A DNA stretch of 64,000 bases from a virus. Shown here one piece after another: positions 14,043 to 19,861 of the stretch; position 1 is the first letter of the stretch, and each line of letters opens with the position of its first letter. The position numbers and the translations under genes are program-made. Where the stretch lies: IMG/VR virus record IMGVR_UViG_3300034284_003265, positions 1-64,000 of that record. One strand, given 5' to 3'. The notes beneath the pieces are model-generated. The model saw only the letters and a list, made by a program, of their open reading frames with translations. It searched no databases and was not told the origin of the DNA.

Positions 14043-14195
14043 ATGAACGTTGACTTCAGCACGATTGATCCCCAGAACGAACTGTCTGACCTCTACACTC
14101 CCGACTATCGGGAACAGGCTCCCAACGAGGATGCCTATTTGGACCAGGCCTACGAGGACCGATTTGAATGTGCTTGTATGGCCGACTACCAGTAA
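14043..14195 (+). CDS. small acidic protein (50 aa)
   Basis: MNVDFSTIDPQNELSDLYTP..., very acidic and Tyr-rich, GC-rich codons. Not recognised. Promoter spacing supports it. Confidence 0.55.
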   Translation: MNVDFSTIDPQNELSDLYTPDYREQAPNEDAYLDQAYEDRFECACMADYQ

Positions 14196-14240
14196 TTTGT
14201 TCGGGGTAATACAATAACTTTAACTAACACTAACACTACT

Positions 14241-14753
14241 ATGGCTATTAAAAAGAACGACATCGTTACCAATAACAAAGATATCCGCGTTGGTTCACCC
14301 TCTAACCCTCTTGTTATTCCTGCTGGTACTCAACTCCGTGTATGGAAAGCTACTCGTCGTGGCACTCTCTTCTGCAACGCTGTTGATCGTATTCTCTCCT
14401 ATTACACCGTCAATGCATATGCAACTGATGTCACTAAGGTTGAACAACCCAAACCCAATGTCAATGTAGGCGACATCTTTGTGTGTAGTTGGGGTTATGA
14501 CCAAACCAATATCGACTACTACATGGTTACCAATGTAAAGAACAAGACCGTCAACCTCGTTAGTATCGGTCAGAAGCGCAACTACACCGGACCTATGCAA
14601 GGCGAGTGTGTGCCTGATACTAGTGTTGTTGGCAACAAGATCTACACCAAGCGCATGATCAACGATGGTAATAGTGTCAGTTTCAAAATGACCAGTTACA
14701 GCTGGGCTTACAAGTGGAATGGTAAAACCAACTGCTTCACTGAGTGGGCTTGA
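14241..14753 (+). CDS. hypothetical protein
   Basis: 170 aa, beta-rich, basic. The segment PSNPLVIPAGTQLRVWKATRRGTLF suggests an SH3-like barrel, and VGDIFVCSWGYDQTNIDYYMV opens a second repeat-like unit. Not assigned. No clear promoter; it follows the previous gene by 45 nt. Confidence 0.6.
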   Translation: MAIKKNDIVTNNKDIRVGSPSNPLVIPAGTQLRVWKATRRGTLFCNAVDRILSYYTVNAYATDVTKVEQPKPNVNVGDIFVCSWGYDQTNIDYYMVTNVKNKTVNLVSIGQKRNYTGPMQGECVPDTSVVGNKIYTKRMINDGNSVSFKMTSYSWAYKWNGKTNCFTEWA

Positions 14754-14803
14754 TAGGGTAGCTGGGTAGGGGGCTATGTCACTTTTAGCCTATTTATAAA
14801 CTT

Positions 14804-14843
14804 GACGGGGTAGGGGGTATAGCTCCCTACCTCTTTTTATTAT
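14804..14843 (+). terminator. terminator-like hairpin
   Basis: GGTAGGG pairs with CCCTACC around a short loop, followed by TCTTTTTATT. Confidence 0.6.
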
Positions 14844-15123
14844 AATAGGGGGGAGGGGGTATGGGGTACCCTACCGAAGATGGTTCTGAACATGAGAGGC
14901 TGCGCGCGGTACCCCGCGCGGGGATACGCACAGCACACATTGAGGTTTTTTACTTGGGAAAAAGCACATATGAACATTTGTTTAGTGTGCTTGGGGGTAG
15001 TTATAAAAAGTGGGGATAAAAGGGTGTTTTTGGAGGGTATTTTTTGGGTTTTTTTGAGAAGATGTGAAAAAAACAGGGGGAGTATTTTTTTGTTGGGGGA
15101 ATTTATATATGTTGACGTTGATA
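14844..15123 (+). other. G-rich intergenic stretch
   Basis: No supported gene. The + strand is strongly G-biased (repeated GGGGTAGGGG-type words, GGGGGAGT, TTGGGGG). A very GC-rich hairpin CGCGCGG-TACC-CCGCGCG lies at 14903-14920. The composition differs from all other intergenic DNA in the window. Confidence 0.5.
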
Positions 15124-16014
15124 TTAATTATCGTAGTATATTTTGCAGGAGTGTAGACTTTCCATATTTGGATATTTAGTTAATAAATTTTGTAGATCTT
15201 GTTTGGTTTTTATGTCTGGTAATGTTGATATACAATTTGAATTTACTTTCCAACTAAACGAGAAAATTCCGCATATAATTGATACTATTTCCCATGGTTC
15301 ATAATATAATAGATTCCTTTGATTATTATAATATAGTAGATGATTGGATGGTTTATATTTTTCTGTTAAGTTTATTATTTGTTGTATTAGGTATACAACG
15401 TCTTTTTTTCTGTCGATGAAAGTTGAGTGAATTTTTTTTGTTTTGACAATTGAATTTGCACCAAAGCATGTTCTCATGTCATTTTTTGCGGCTGTGTCTA
15501 GATCTATATTAATTTTTTTGCAAACGTCATTTAAGTCACTATAGAATTTTCGAAAATTTTCGAGACGTATTGTATCATTTTCTCCTAATTTCATCCATGT
15601 ATTTAAAAATAACCATGTTACTTTAAGATCTGAGAGATTATCTGGACAATATATGTCTATGTTATTTTTGTTATAAGAATTGTCTATTGTTTTAAAGAAC
15701 ATTGAATCTGGTTCGGCTAATATAAAATAATTTGTATCTATAATAGAACATGGTTTTACGAATATATTATAAATCCAGTCTATGATATCGTTTATTTCAT
15801 CTTTGGTAAAAATAGGATATTTATATTTTTTATTTGGTGTATAAGTTATGATGTTTAAGTTTTGGCATAAATTTTGATATTCAGGTAACTGTTGTACATT
15901 TACTGCTATTACATTTTGATTGTTATATAGCATATAATCTGAAATGCTTTTTTCTATGGATTTTATATGATTTGTTGTGCCTCCTAAAGATAACAATGTT
16001 AAATCGTCGTTCAT
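15124..16014 (-). CDS. glycosyltransferase-like protein
   Basis: 296 aa, minus strand, very AT-rich and Asn/Ile-rich. YFILAEPDSMFF (about residues 97-108) resembles the acidic nucleotide-sugar-binding segment of GT-A glycosyltransferases, and the fold order (start LLSLGGTTNHI, later YCPDNLSDLKVTW) fits a small phage glycosyltransferase. It is alone on its strand between early genes and the tRNA array, as a horizontally acquired gene might be. Activity and substrate are inferred only. Confidence 0.45.
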   Translation of the reverse strand: MNDDLTLLSLGGTTNHIKSIEKSISDYMLYNNQNVIAVNVQQLPEYQNLCQNLNIITYTPNKKYKYPIFTKDEINDIIDWIYNIFVKPCSIIDTNYFILAEPDSMFFKTIDNSYNKNNIDIYCPDNLSDLKVTWLFLNTWMKLGENDTIRLENFRKFYSDLNDVCKKINIDLDTAAKNDMRTCFGANSIVKTKKIHSTFIDRKKDVVYLIQQIINLTEKYKPSNHLLYYNNQRNLLYYEPWEIVSIICGIFSFSWKVNSNCISTLPDIKTKQDLQNLLTKYPNMESLHSCKIYYDN

Positions 16015-16093
16015 GTATAATTTAACAATATCTATATAATTGTTAAATTATTAATTTTTTATAATGTTTTAATTTGTATGTATTATAAAATAT

Positions 16094-16243
16094 ATGTTAT
16101 CGTTGAATGAAAGTCAGTTGATGTTATTGGGTTGGGTGATTACAATAGGCAGCAGCATTATTGTGATGGGGTTGACGTTATTGATGATGTATTGTATATA
16201 TAGTTTATATAGAATTGTAAAGAATTTTAGCAATAAAAATTGA
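16094..16243 (+). CDS. tiny membrane protein (49 aa)
   Basis: MLSLNESQLMLLGWVITIGS..., with one long hydrophobic helix (about residues 9-40) and a basic tail (VKNFSNKN). It could be a spanin- or holin-like peptide, but no lysis gene is next to it. No Shine-Dalgarno sequence. Confidence 0.45.
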   Translation: MLSLNESQLMLLGWVITIGSSIIVMGLTLLMMYCIYSLYRIVKNFSNKN

Positions 16244-16276
16244 TATTTGTATATATTGATGATATATATTAACGTA

Positions 16277-16360
16277 ATGAGAGTACATTATACAAATATT
16301 AAACGTTGGAATACCTTTACAAATTGTGAAGATAGAGGTATGGCGGCTGATATTGTGTAA
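16277..16360 (+). CDS. possible 27-aa peptide
   Basis: A short ORF (MRVHYTNIKRWNTFT...) in the AT-rich stretch before the tRNA leader. Only the open frame supports it. Confidence 0.2.
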   Translation: MRVHYTNIKRWNTFTNCEDRGMAADIV

Positions 16361-16388
16361 ATGTAGATCTAAAACCCAAACAATATCA

Positions 16389-16418
16389 ACCGTCACCAAA
16401 AAAAGTGACGGTTTTTTT
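16389..16418 (+). terminator. rho-independent terminator
   Basis: ACCGTCAC/GTGACGGT 8-bp stem followed by a T-run; separates upstream DNA from the tRNA operon. Confidence 0.9.
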
Positions 16419-16428
16419 ATTTTTGGTG

Positions 16429-16456
16429 TTGACGTTCTTTGGATGTGTGGTAAAGT
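16429..16456 (+). promoter_or_regulatory. promoter of tRNA array 1
   Basis: TTGACG, 16-nt spacer, TAAAGT; no ORF follows. Confidence 0.75.
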
Positions 16457-16518
16457 AATTAAACAGTGAACGAAGTAAGTAGTTCATTAAATGATGAAAA
16501 AGAAATTTTAAAAGTCAG

Positions 16519-16546
16519 TTGACAACAGTGAAAGCTGTGATAGACT
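16519..16546 (+). promoter_or_regulatory. second promoter of tRNA array 1
   Basis: TTGACA, 16-nt spacer, TAGACT; directly upstream of the conserved leader RNA. Confidence 0.65.
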
Positions 16547-16559
16547 GAGTGAAGAGTAA

Positions 16560-16708
16560 GGAAGGTTTGAAACTCCATCTGTTGAACCTCCTCCAGTGAA
16601 CCGAGTAATCGGCGATAAGGTAAAGTCTGGGAAAATCAATTGATTGGTCCGTGGGTGTTATGCTGAAATACAGAACCCATAGGGCGATGACAGTATTACT
16701 GAGGTGAT
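16560..16708 (+). ncRNA. conserved leader RNA, copy 1
   Basis: Shares two blocks with 24540-24640, which precedes the second tRNA array: GGTTTGAAACTCCATCTG (here) against GGGTTGAAACTCTATCTG, and an identical GTTATGCTGAAATACAG flanked by GGGT and ACCCA that can pair. Copy 1 has an extra segment of about 40 nt with a CCGA/TCGG hairpin. No ORF. I do not recognise the family. Confidence 0.65.
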
Positions 16709-16740
16709 TACTGTGAATGTTGAAGTAAAGAAAATTTAAC

Positions 16741-16822
16741 GCCGTTGTGAGTTGAGTGGTTGAAAACACCAGTTTTGTAAACTGGAAAATCATCGCAGGT
16801 TCGAATCCTGTCAACGGCTCCA
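16741..16822 (+). tRNA. tRNA-Thr(UGU)
   Basis: Acceptor GCCGTTG/CAACGGC, anticodon loop TTTGTAA, T-loop TTCGAAT, D-loop with GG, encoded CCA. Canonical. Confidence 0.9.
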
Positions 16823-16834
16823 GATTATAGTAAT

Positions 16835-16910
16835 GGTGATATTGGTGTAACAGTTAGCACCTGAGTTTGTGAAACTCAAGGAACGAGGGCAGCACTCGTA
16901 TATCACCCCA
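16835..16910 (+). tRNA. tRNA-His(GUG), A18/G55 type
   Basis: Acceptor pairs perfectly with an extra G-1:C73, the histidine identity element. Loop TTGTGAA. The T-loop is GGCAGCA and the D-loop TAACAGTTAG lacks GG. Confidence 0.9.
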
Positions 16911-16918
16911 ATTTTAAT

Positions 16919-16994
16919 TACCCTATCGTCTAGGTTTAGGACGGATGTGTTCTCTGAGACATCAACCTTGGTGAAAATCCAAGTGGGGTAACCA
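16919..16994 (+). tRNA. tRNA, isotype unclear (Glu-like body)
   Basis: Acceptor TACCCTA/TGGGGTA, D-arm of tRNA-Glu type (CGTCTAGG), encoded CCA. The anticodon stem GATGT/ACATC encloses a 10-nt loop GTTCTCTGAG, so the anticodon cannot be assigned (CUC or UCU possible). T-loop TGAAAAT is unusual. Confidence 0.6.
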
Positions 16995-17000
16995 ATTTAT

Positions 17001-17078
17001 GCTTCGGTGGTGAAAATGGATTTATCACGCAACGCTACGAACGTTGAGTTTGGGGTTCGAATCCTCACTGAAGCGCCA
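17001..17078 (+). tRNA. tRNA-Arg(ACG)
   Basis: Loop CTACGAA, acceptor GCTTCGG/CTGAAGC, T-loop TTCGAAT, discriminator G, CCA encoded. Confidence 0.9.
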
Positions 17079-17089
17079 ATTTACATAAT

Positions 17090-17166
17090 GGCCTCATCGT
17101 CTAATGGCAAAGGACGGTAGACTTTCAATCTACAAATCGTGGGTTCAATTCCCCGTGGGGCTACCA
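17090..17166 (+). tRNA. tRNA-Glu(UUC)
   Basis: Loop CTTTCAA, T-loop TTCAATT; G1-U72 pair at the acceptor end; CCA encoded. Confidence 0.9.
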
Positions 17167-17174
17167 TTTTAAAA

Positions 17175-17260
17175 GTGACGAGGGCAACAAAGAGACTTAA
17201 ACCCAAAAGATTGAAGGAGCCCTGCATGCCGGGTAATTCCTACTGGGGTAATCTCGTCAC
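17175..17260 (+). ncRNA. interleaved structured RNA E1
   Basis: 86 nt closed by GTGACGAG/CTCGTCAC (8 bp), with GGGC/GCCC inside. It has tRNA size and an acceptor-like helix but no CCA, T-arm or anticodon arm. Confidence 0.5.
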
Positions 17261-17270
17261 AATATTTAAC

Positions 17271-17347
17271 GGTCGCATCGTCTATGTGTGATAGGACACC
17301 ATCCTCTCAAGATGGAGAATAGGGTTCAAATCCCAATGCGACTACCA
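17271..17347 (+). tRNA. tRNA-Glu(CUC)
   Basis: Loop CTCTCAA, acceptor GGTCGCA/TGCGACT with G1-U72, T-loop TTCAAAT, CCA encoded. Confidence 0.9.
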
Positions 17348-17357
17348 TTTATAGTAT

Positions 17358-17435
17358 ATCCGCCAATGTTCCAAGGATTAGGCGACAGGCTCTCCAAAAG
17401 CCCGTGGGTAAGTTCGATTCTTACGGTGGATGCCA
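17358..17435 (+). tRNA. tRNA-Trp(CCA)
   Basis: Loop CTCCAAA, acceptor ATCCGCC/GGTGGAT, T-loop TTCGATT, discriminator G, CCA encoded. Confidence 0.88.
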
Positions 17436-17442
17436 TTTTTCA

Positions 17443-17556
17443 AATACATTAGGTGAAGGCAACGAACGTAGCTTAACTGGTAAAGCAACCGCACGAATAA
17501 GCGGGAGTCATTCAGTTCGAATCTGAATCAATAGTTGAAGTAGTAAGTAATGTATT
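17443..17556 (+). ncRNA. interleaved structured RNA E2, tRNA-like core
   Basis: Closed by AATACATTA/TAATGTATT (9 bp). Inside lie a D-arm-like GCTTAACTGGTAAAGC and a T-arm-like ATTCAG-TTCGAAT-CTGAAT, but the loop between CCGC/GCGG has no U33 and there is no CCA. Confidence 0.45.
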
Positions 17557-17584
17557 GACACTGATAGACATTGAAGGTTATAAT
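17555..17584 (+). promoter_or_regulatory. internal promoter in tRNA array 1
   Basis: TTGACA, 18-nt spacer, TATAAT (both consensus). It overlaps the end of E2 by 2 nt. Confidence 0.6.
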
Positions 17585-17647
17585 CTGACGAGGTTATAAT
17601 TAGTAGGTGGAACAAGCATAGTGAAATCCAGTAAACATTTTTTTAAT

Positions 17648-17721
17648 TCTCGGATCGTATAATAGTATTACCTTCGGTTGTTACCCGAATGATAAGGGTG
17701 CGATTCCTTTTCCGAGAGCCA
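17648..17721 (+). tRNA. tRNA-Asn(GUU), A18/G55 type
   Basis: Acceptor TCTCGGA/TCCGAGA, loop TTGTTAC, T-loop TGCGATT, D-loop TAATAGTAT (AG in place of GG), discriminator G, CCA. Confidence 0.88.
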
Positions 17722-17729
17722 TTTTCAAT

Positions 17730-17855
17730 TCCAGAGTAGCTCAATGGTAGAGCATTCGGCTGTGGGCCATAAAGTATTATTTAATAGAGAGTGCAAATCT
17801 CATAAGGCCAAAGTTAACCGAAATGTTGAAGGTTCGAGCCCTTCCTCTGGAGCCA
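17730..17855 (+). tRNA. tRNA-Asn(GUU) with 51-nt anticodon-loop insertion
   Basis: Outside the anticodon loop this is a standard tRNA-Asn: acceptor TCCAGAG/CTCTGGA, D-arm GCTC-AATGGTA-GAGC, stem TTCGG/CCGAA, variable loop ATGTT, T-loop TTCGAGC, G73, CCA. The loop (17760-17817) is 58 nt; removing 51 nt (17763-17813 or 17764-17814) leaves CTGTTAA, the exact tRNA-Asn loop. The insert folds with GGCC/GGCC and an inner GAGA/TCTC hairpin. Confidence 0.85.
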
Positions 17856-17864
17856 TTTTCAAGT

Positions 17865-17961
17865 GGGACTAGTAATTGATAAAAAACAAATCAGATAGAT
17901 AAGCAAGTTCGAAATTGTTTGACCCGTGTGAAATCCTGATGTAAGTTTAGATGAAAGTCCC
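17865..17961 (+). ncRNA. interleaved structured RNA E4
   Basis: 97 nt closed by GGGACT/AGTCCC, followed by a T-rich run. Contains AAGCAA/TTGTTT. No tRNA features, no ORF. Confidence 0.45.
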
Positions 17962-17973
17962 TTTTAATTTTTT

Positions 17974-18088
17974 ATATGATGTATGGAGTATGCTGATTAA
18001 GGGTTAGGCAGTTGATCAAATTGCAATAGTATGAACATAAAGTGCCTTAAGAGATTTAAATAATTTCATTGTTCATCATACATTATAT
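17974..18088 (+). ncRNA. interleaved structured RNA E5
   Basis: 115 nt closed by ATATGATGTATG/CATACATTATAT (12 bp, one wobble). Inner helices TTAAGG/CCTTAA and GCAGTT/AATTGC. No tRNA features. Confidence 0.5.
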
Positions 18089-18095
18089 ATTTTTT

Positions 18096-18182
18096 GGGAG
18101 TATCGCATAGCAGCAATTGCAAGAGACTGTAAATCTCTCGGCCGAAAGGCCTACGTAGGTGCAAGTCCTACTGCTCCCACCA
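18096..18182 (+). tRNA. tRNA-Tyr(GUA) 1, A18/G55 type
   Basis: Acceptor GGGAGTA/TGCTCCC, loop CTGTAAA, long variable arm with CGGCCGAAAGGCC, T-loop TGCAAGT, D-loop with CAGCA; A73, CCA. Confidence 0.9.
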
Positions 18183-18187
18183 TTTTT

Positions 18188-18275
18188 GGGTTATTATACT
18201 ACTAAAGACGTAGCTCTGACTGTAAATCAGAAGGCCATAGTGCCTGGGTAGGAGCATTACCTACATAACCCACCA
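18188..18275 (+). tRNA. tRNA-Tyr(GUA) 2, A18/G55 type
   Basis: Acceptor GGGTTAT/ATAACCC, loop CTGTAAA, long variable arm, T-arm GTAGG-AGCATTA-CCTAC, D-loop TAAAGAC without GG; A73, CCA. Confidence 0.88.
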
Positions 18276-18286
18276 TTTTTATTCGG

Positions 18287-18437
18287 TGTCAGCAGGCTCA
18301 CGATGCTGAAGAAAGAGTTGATAATTGCAAGTATCAATGTCGTGGAGAGTGAGTGGGTTGATCTATACAAGATATCGTGCTATAGGTCGTAATGATGTCT
18401 GTTAAACATTCCCGTAAACCAACATCGAATTGTTTTT
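18287..18437 (+). ncRNA. interleaved structured RNA E6 region
   Basis: About 150 nt with hairpins CAGCA/TGCTG, TTGATA/TATCAA and CACGA/TCGTG. No gene and no clear single closing helix. Confidence 0.35.
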
Positions 18438-18514
18438 GACAGGTGCTAGTGCGCATGGCGTGGTAAAGGAGCGGGCGACTCTGTTCCGAGAAGGTTCGAT
18501 TCCTTTGACTTGTC
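18438..18514 (+). ncRNA. tRNA-like RNA without CCA or usable anticodon
   Basis: Acceptor GACAGGT/ACTTGTC (7 pairs) and T-arm GAAGG-TTCGATT-CCTTT are good. The anticodon region GGAG-CGGGCGA-CTCT has no U33 and no CCA follows. A decayed tRNA or tRNA-derived RNA. Confidence 0.5.
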
Positions 18515-18528
18515 AATTTATTTTTAAT

Positions 18529-18604
18529 CCCAGTTAAGCTAACCTAGTGAAAGCGCAAGTCTGAAGAACTTGAGAGGTTGGGGCGGAACCAACAACTGGG
18601 ACCA
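18529..18604 (+). tRNA. tRNA-Phe(GAA), A18/G55 type
   Basis: Acceptor CCCAGTT/AACTGGG, loop CTGAAGA, T-arm GTTGG-GGCGGAA-CCAAC, D-loop AACCTAGTGA; A73, CCA. Confidence 0.88.
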
Positions 18605-18620
18605 TTTTTTAAGAAAGATG

Positions 18621-18648
18621 TTGACGGAACTATAAAGTGTGGTAAGAT
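18621..18648 (+). promoter_or_regulatory. internal promoter in tRNA array 1
   Basis: TTGACG, 16-nt spacer, TAAGAT, about 43 nt before tRNA-Lys. Confidence 0.6.
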
Positions 18649-18690
18649 GATTATAGTTCGTTGACAATGTAAGATGAAATTTTTAATAAT

Positions 18691-18769
18691 GGAAGTGAAG
18701 CTACAATAGACGGGCATCTGACTCTTAATCAGAATATTCGTGTGGGGGCAGTACCCACCACTTCCACCA
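18691..18769 (+). tRNA. tRNA-Lys(CUU) 1, A18/G55 type
   Basis: Acceptor GGAAGTG/CACTTCC, loop CTCTTAA, T-arm GTGGG-GGCAGTA-CCCAC, D-loop ACAATAGAC; A73, CCA. Confidence 0.88.
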
Positions 18770-18772
18770 ATT

Positions 18773-18886
18773 TTGAGTGGCGTATGAAAGATTCAATCGG
18801 TTCCATAAGGATTTAAAGAAGATATTCTTTTTTTCCGGGTATAAAAAATCCGTAATGGTCTCATAACTACGAGATATCCCGCTCAA
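18773..18886 (+). ncRNA. interleaved structured RNA E7
   Basis: 114 nt closed by TTGAGTGG/CCGCTCAA (8 bp, one wobble), with a TCTC/GAGA hairpin near the 3' end. No tRNA features. Confidence 0.5.
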
Positions 18887-18896
18887 GTTAATTTAT

Positions 18897-18974
18897 GGAT
18901 CGGTAACTCAACTGGATTAGAGTATTCGGCTCTTACCCGAAAGGTTGTGGGTTCAAATCCCACCCGGTCCACCA
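18897..18974 (+). tRNA. tRNA-Lys(CUU) 2, canonical
   Basis: Acceptor GGATCGG/CCGGTCC, loop CTCTTAC, T-loop TTCAAAT, D-loop with GG; A73, CCA. Same anticodon as the A18/G55 copy at 18691. Confidence 0.9.
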
Positions 18975-18978
18975 TTTT

Positions 18979-19065
18979 GTAAGTCTAGCGGTAACTCGTA
19001 ACCGATATTTGCCGGGGTTGAAATCCTAGGGATTAAAGAGTGACAGAGGGAAAGACCCACCAATT
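18979..19065 (+). ncRNA. interleaved RNA E8, unclear
   Basis: Tail ends GACCCACCA like a tRNA, and CGGT/ACCG forms a hairpin, but no acceptor partner or anticodon arm was found. Possibly a decayed tRNA. Confidence 0.3.
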
Positions 19066-19068
19066 TAT

Positions 19069-19147
19069 GGAGTCAAAGCCACAATAGACGGGCAGCCGGC
19101 TTTTAACCGGACGATTCGTGTGGGAGCATTACCCACTGGCTCCACCA
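19069..19147 (+). tRNA. tRNA-Lys(UUU), A18/G55 type
   Basis: Acceptor GGAGTCA/TGGCTCC, loop CTTTTAA, T-arm GTGGG-AGCATTA-CCCAC, D-loop ACAATAGAC; A73, CCA. Confidence 0.88.
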
Positions 19148-19149
19148 AT

Positions 19150-19232
19150 TTAATGGGTAACTGACCCCATAAGTGACTGCCGACCGGTACAATCGGTAAA
19201 ACACAGAGACGGCGTGGAGAGCACAGCACCAA
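19150..19232 (+). ncRNA. interleaved RNA E9, unclear
   Basis: ATGGG/CCCAT and ACCG-GTACAAT-CGGT hairpins, GCCG/CGGC closing, tail GCACCA. No tRNA fold could be completed. Confidence 0.3.
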
Positions 19233-19242
19233 TTTTTGTTAT

Positions 19243-19271
19243 TTGACAAAGCTAGTCAAGAAGGTTTGTAT
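19243..19271 (+). promoter_or_regulatory. possible internal promoter
   Basis: TTGACA, 17-nt spacer, TTGTAT. Confidence 0.4.
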
Positions 19272-19273
19272 TG

Positions 19274-19400
19274 GGTCGCTCCTGATACTATTTCCTTGAA
19301 GATAGATACGAATATAGTTTAAGAGAAGAACGCCGGCGTGTGCTGGAGGCTTGAGGTGCAATTCCTCAATGAGTGTAGAACGTAATTTTACGTGAAATCC
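19274..19400 (+). ncRNA. interleaved RNA E10 with TGC-type T-arm
   Basis: Contains a T-arm TGAGG-TGCAATT-CCTCA and an acceptor-like CGCTCCT/ATGAGTG (6 of 7), plus CCGGC/GCTGG and ACGTAA/TTACGT hairpins. No CCA and no clear anticodon. Confidence 0.35.
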
Positions 19401-19419
19401 TTTAAAAAATCCAATTTCG

Positions 19420-19482
19420 TTATGTGTTTGATATAATATTCACGGTGTGAAAAGCTTCCGTGGCAAAAAATCAAATACATAA
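19420..19482 (+). ncRNA. interleaved structured RNA E11
   Basis: 63 nt closed by TTATGTGTTTGAT/ATCAAATACATAA (13 bp, one wobble) with an inner CACGG/CCGTG hairpin. Confidence 0.5.
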
Positions 19483-19485
19483 TAT

Positions 19486-19564
19486 GGGGGTATAGTGTAA
19501 TTGGCTAACATCGCACACTGTCACTGTGCAGACTTGCTCGGTTCGAATCCGGCTACCCTCGCCA
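19486..19564 (+). tRNA. tRNA-Asp(GUC)
   Basis: Loop CTGTCAC, acceptor GGGGGTA/TACCCTC, T-loop TTCGAAT, discriminator G, CCA. Confidence 0.9.
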
Positions 19565-19571
19565 TTTCAAT

Positions 19572-19645
19572 TGGCTATTAGCTCAATAGTAGAGCATTCG
19601 GCTGATAACCGAAAGAACACGGGGCGGTACCGTGATAGCCAACCA
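19572..19645 (+). tRNA. tRNA-Ile(GAU), A18/G55 type
   Basis: Acceptor TGGCTAT/ATAGCCA, loop CTGATAA, T-arm CACGG-GGCGGTA-CCGTG. The D-arm GCTC-AATAGTA-GAGC differs by one base (A for G at 18) from the tRNA-Asn D-arm at 17730. Confidence 0.9.
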
Positions 19646-19652
19646 TTTTAAC

Positions 19653-19729
19653 GCACTCGTAGCTCAATTGGATAGAGCAACTCGTTTCTACCGAGAAGGT
19701 TGCAGGTTCAAGTCCTGCCGGGTGTGCCA
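19653..19729 (+). tRNA. tRNA-Arg(UCU)
   Basis: Loop TTTCTAC, acceptor GCACTCG/CGGGTGT, T-loop TTCAAGT, G73, CCA. Confidence 0.9.
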
Positions 19730-19734
19730 TTTTT

Positions 19735-19808
19735 GCCTTCATAGTATAAAAGTATTACACATCATTGGTAATGATGAAACGCAGGGGCGGTACCTGCTGG
19801 AGGCTCCA
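19735..19808 (+). tRNA. tRNA-Thr(GGU), A18/G55 type
   Basis: Acceptor GCCTTCA/TGGAGGC, loop TTGGTAA, T-arm GCAGG-GGCGGTA-CCTGC, D-loop TAAAAGTAT; U73, CCA. Confidence 0.88.
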
Positions 19809-19861
19809 TATTAAAAATATATTTAGAAGTGTGGGGATTATATATATAGTAAAATAAATTT

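Noticed and set aside
14880-15179. 99-aa ORF MVLNMRGCARY in the G-rich stretch
   Set aside because: Composition is driven by G-rich repeats, no promoter or leader signal, overlaps the convergent gene end.
16560-16708. Leader RNA as an RNase P RNA
   Set aside because: GAAACTC and ATACAGAAC faintly recall RNase P core motifs, but the P4 pairing and the rest of the core are missing.
16515-16814. 99-aa minus-strand ORF over the tRNA leader
   Set aside because: Overlaps the conserved leader RNA and tRNA-Thr on the other strand; no start signal.
17764-17814. Group I intron in tRNA-Asn
   Set aside because: 51 nt is far too short for a group I catalytic core; no P3-P7 core could be formed.
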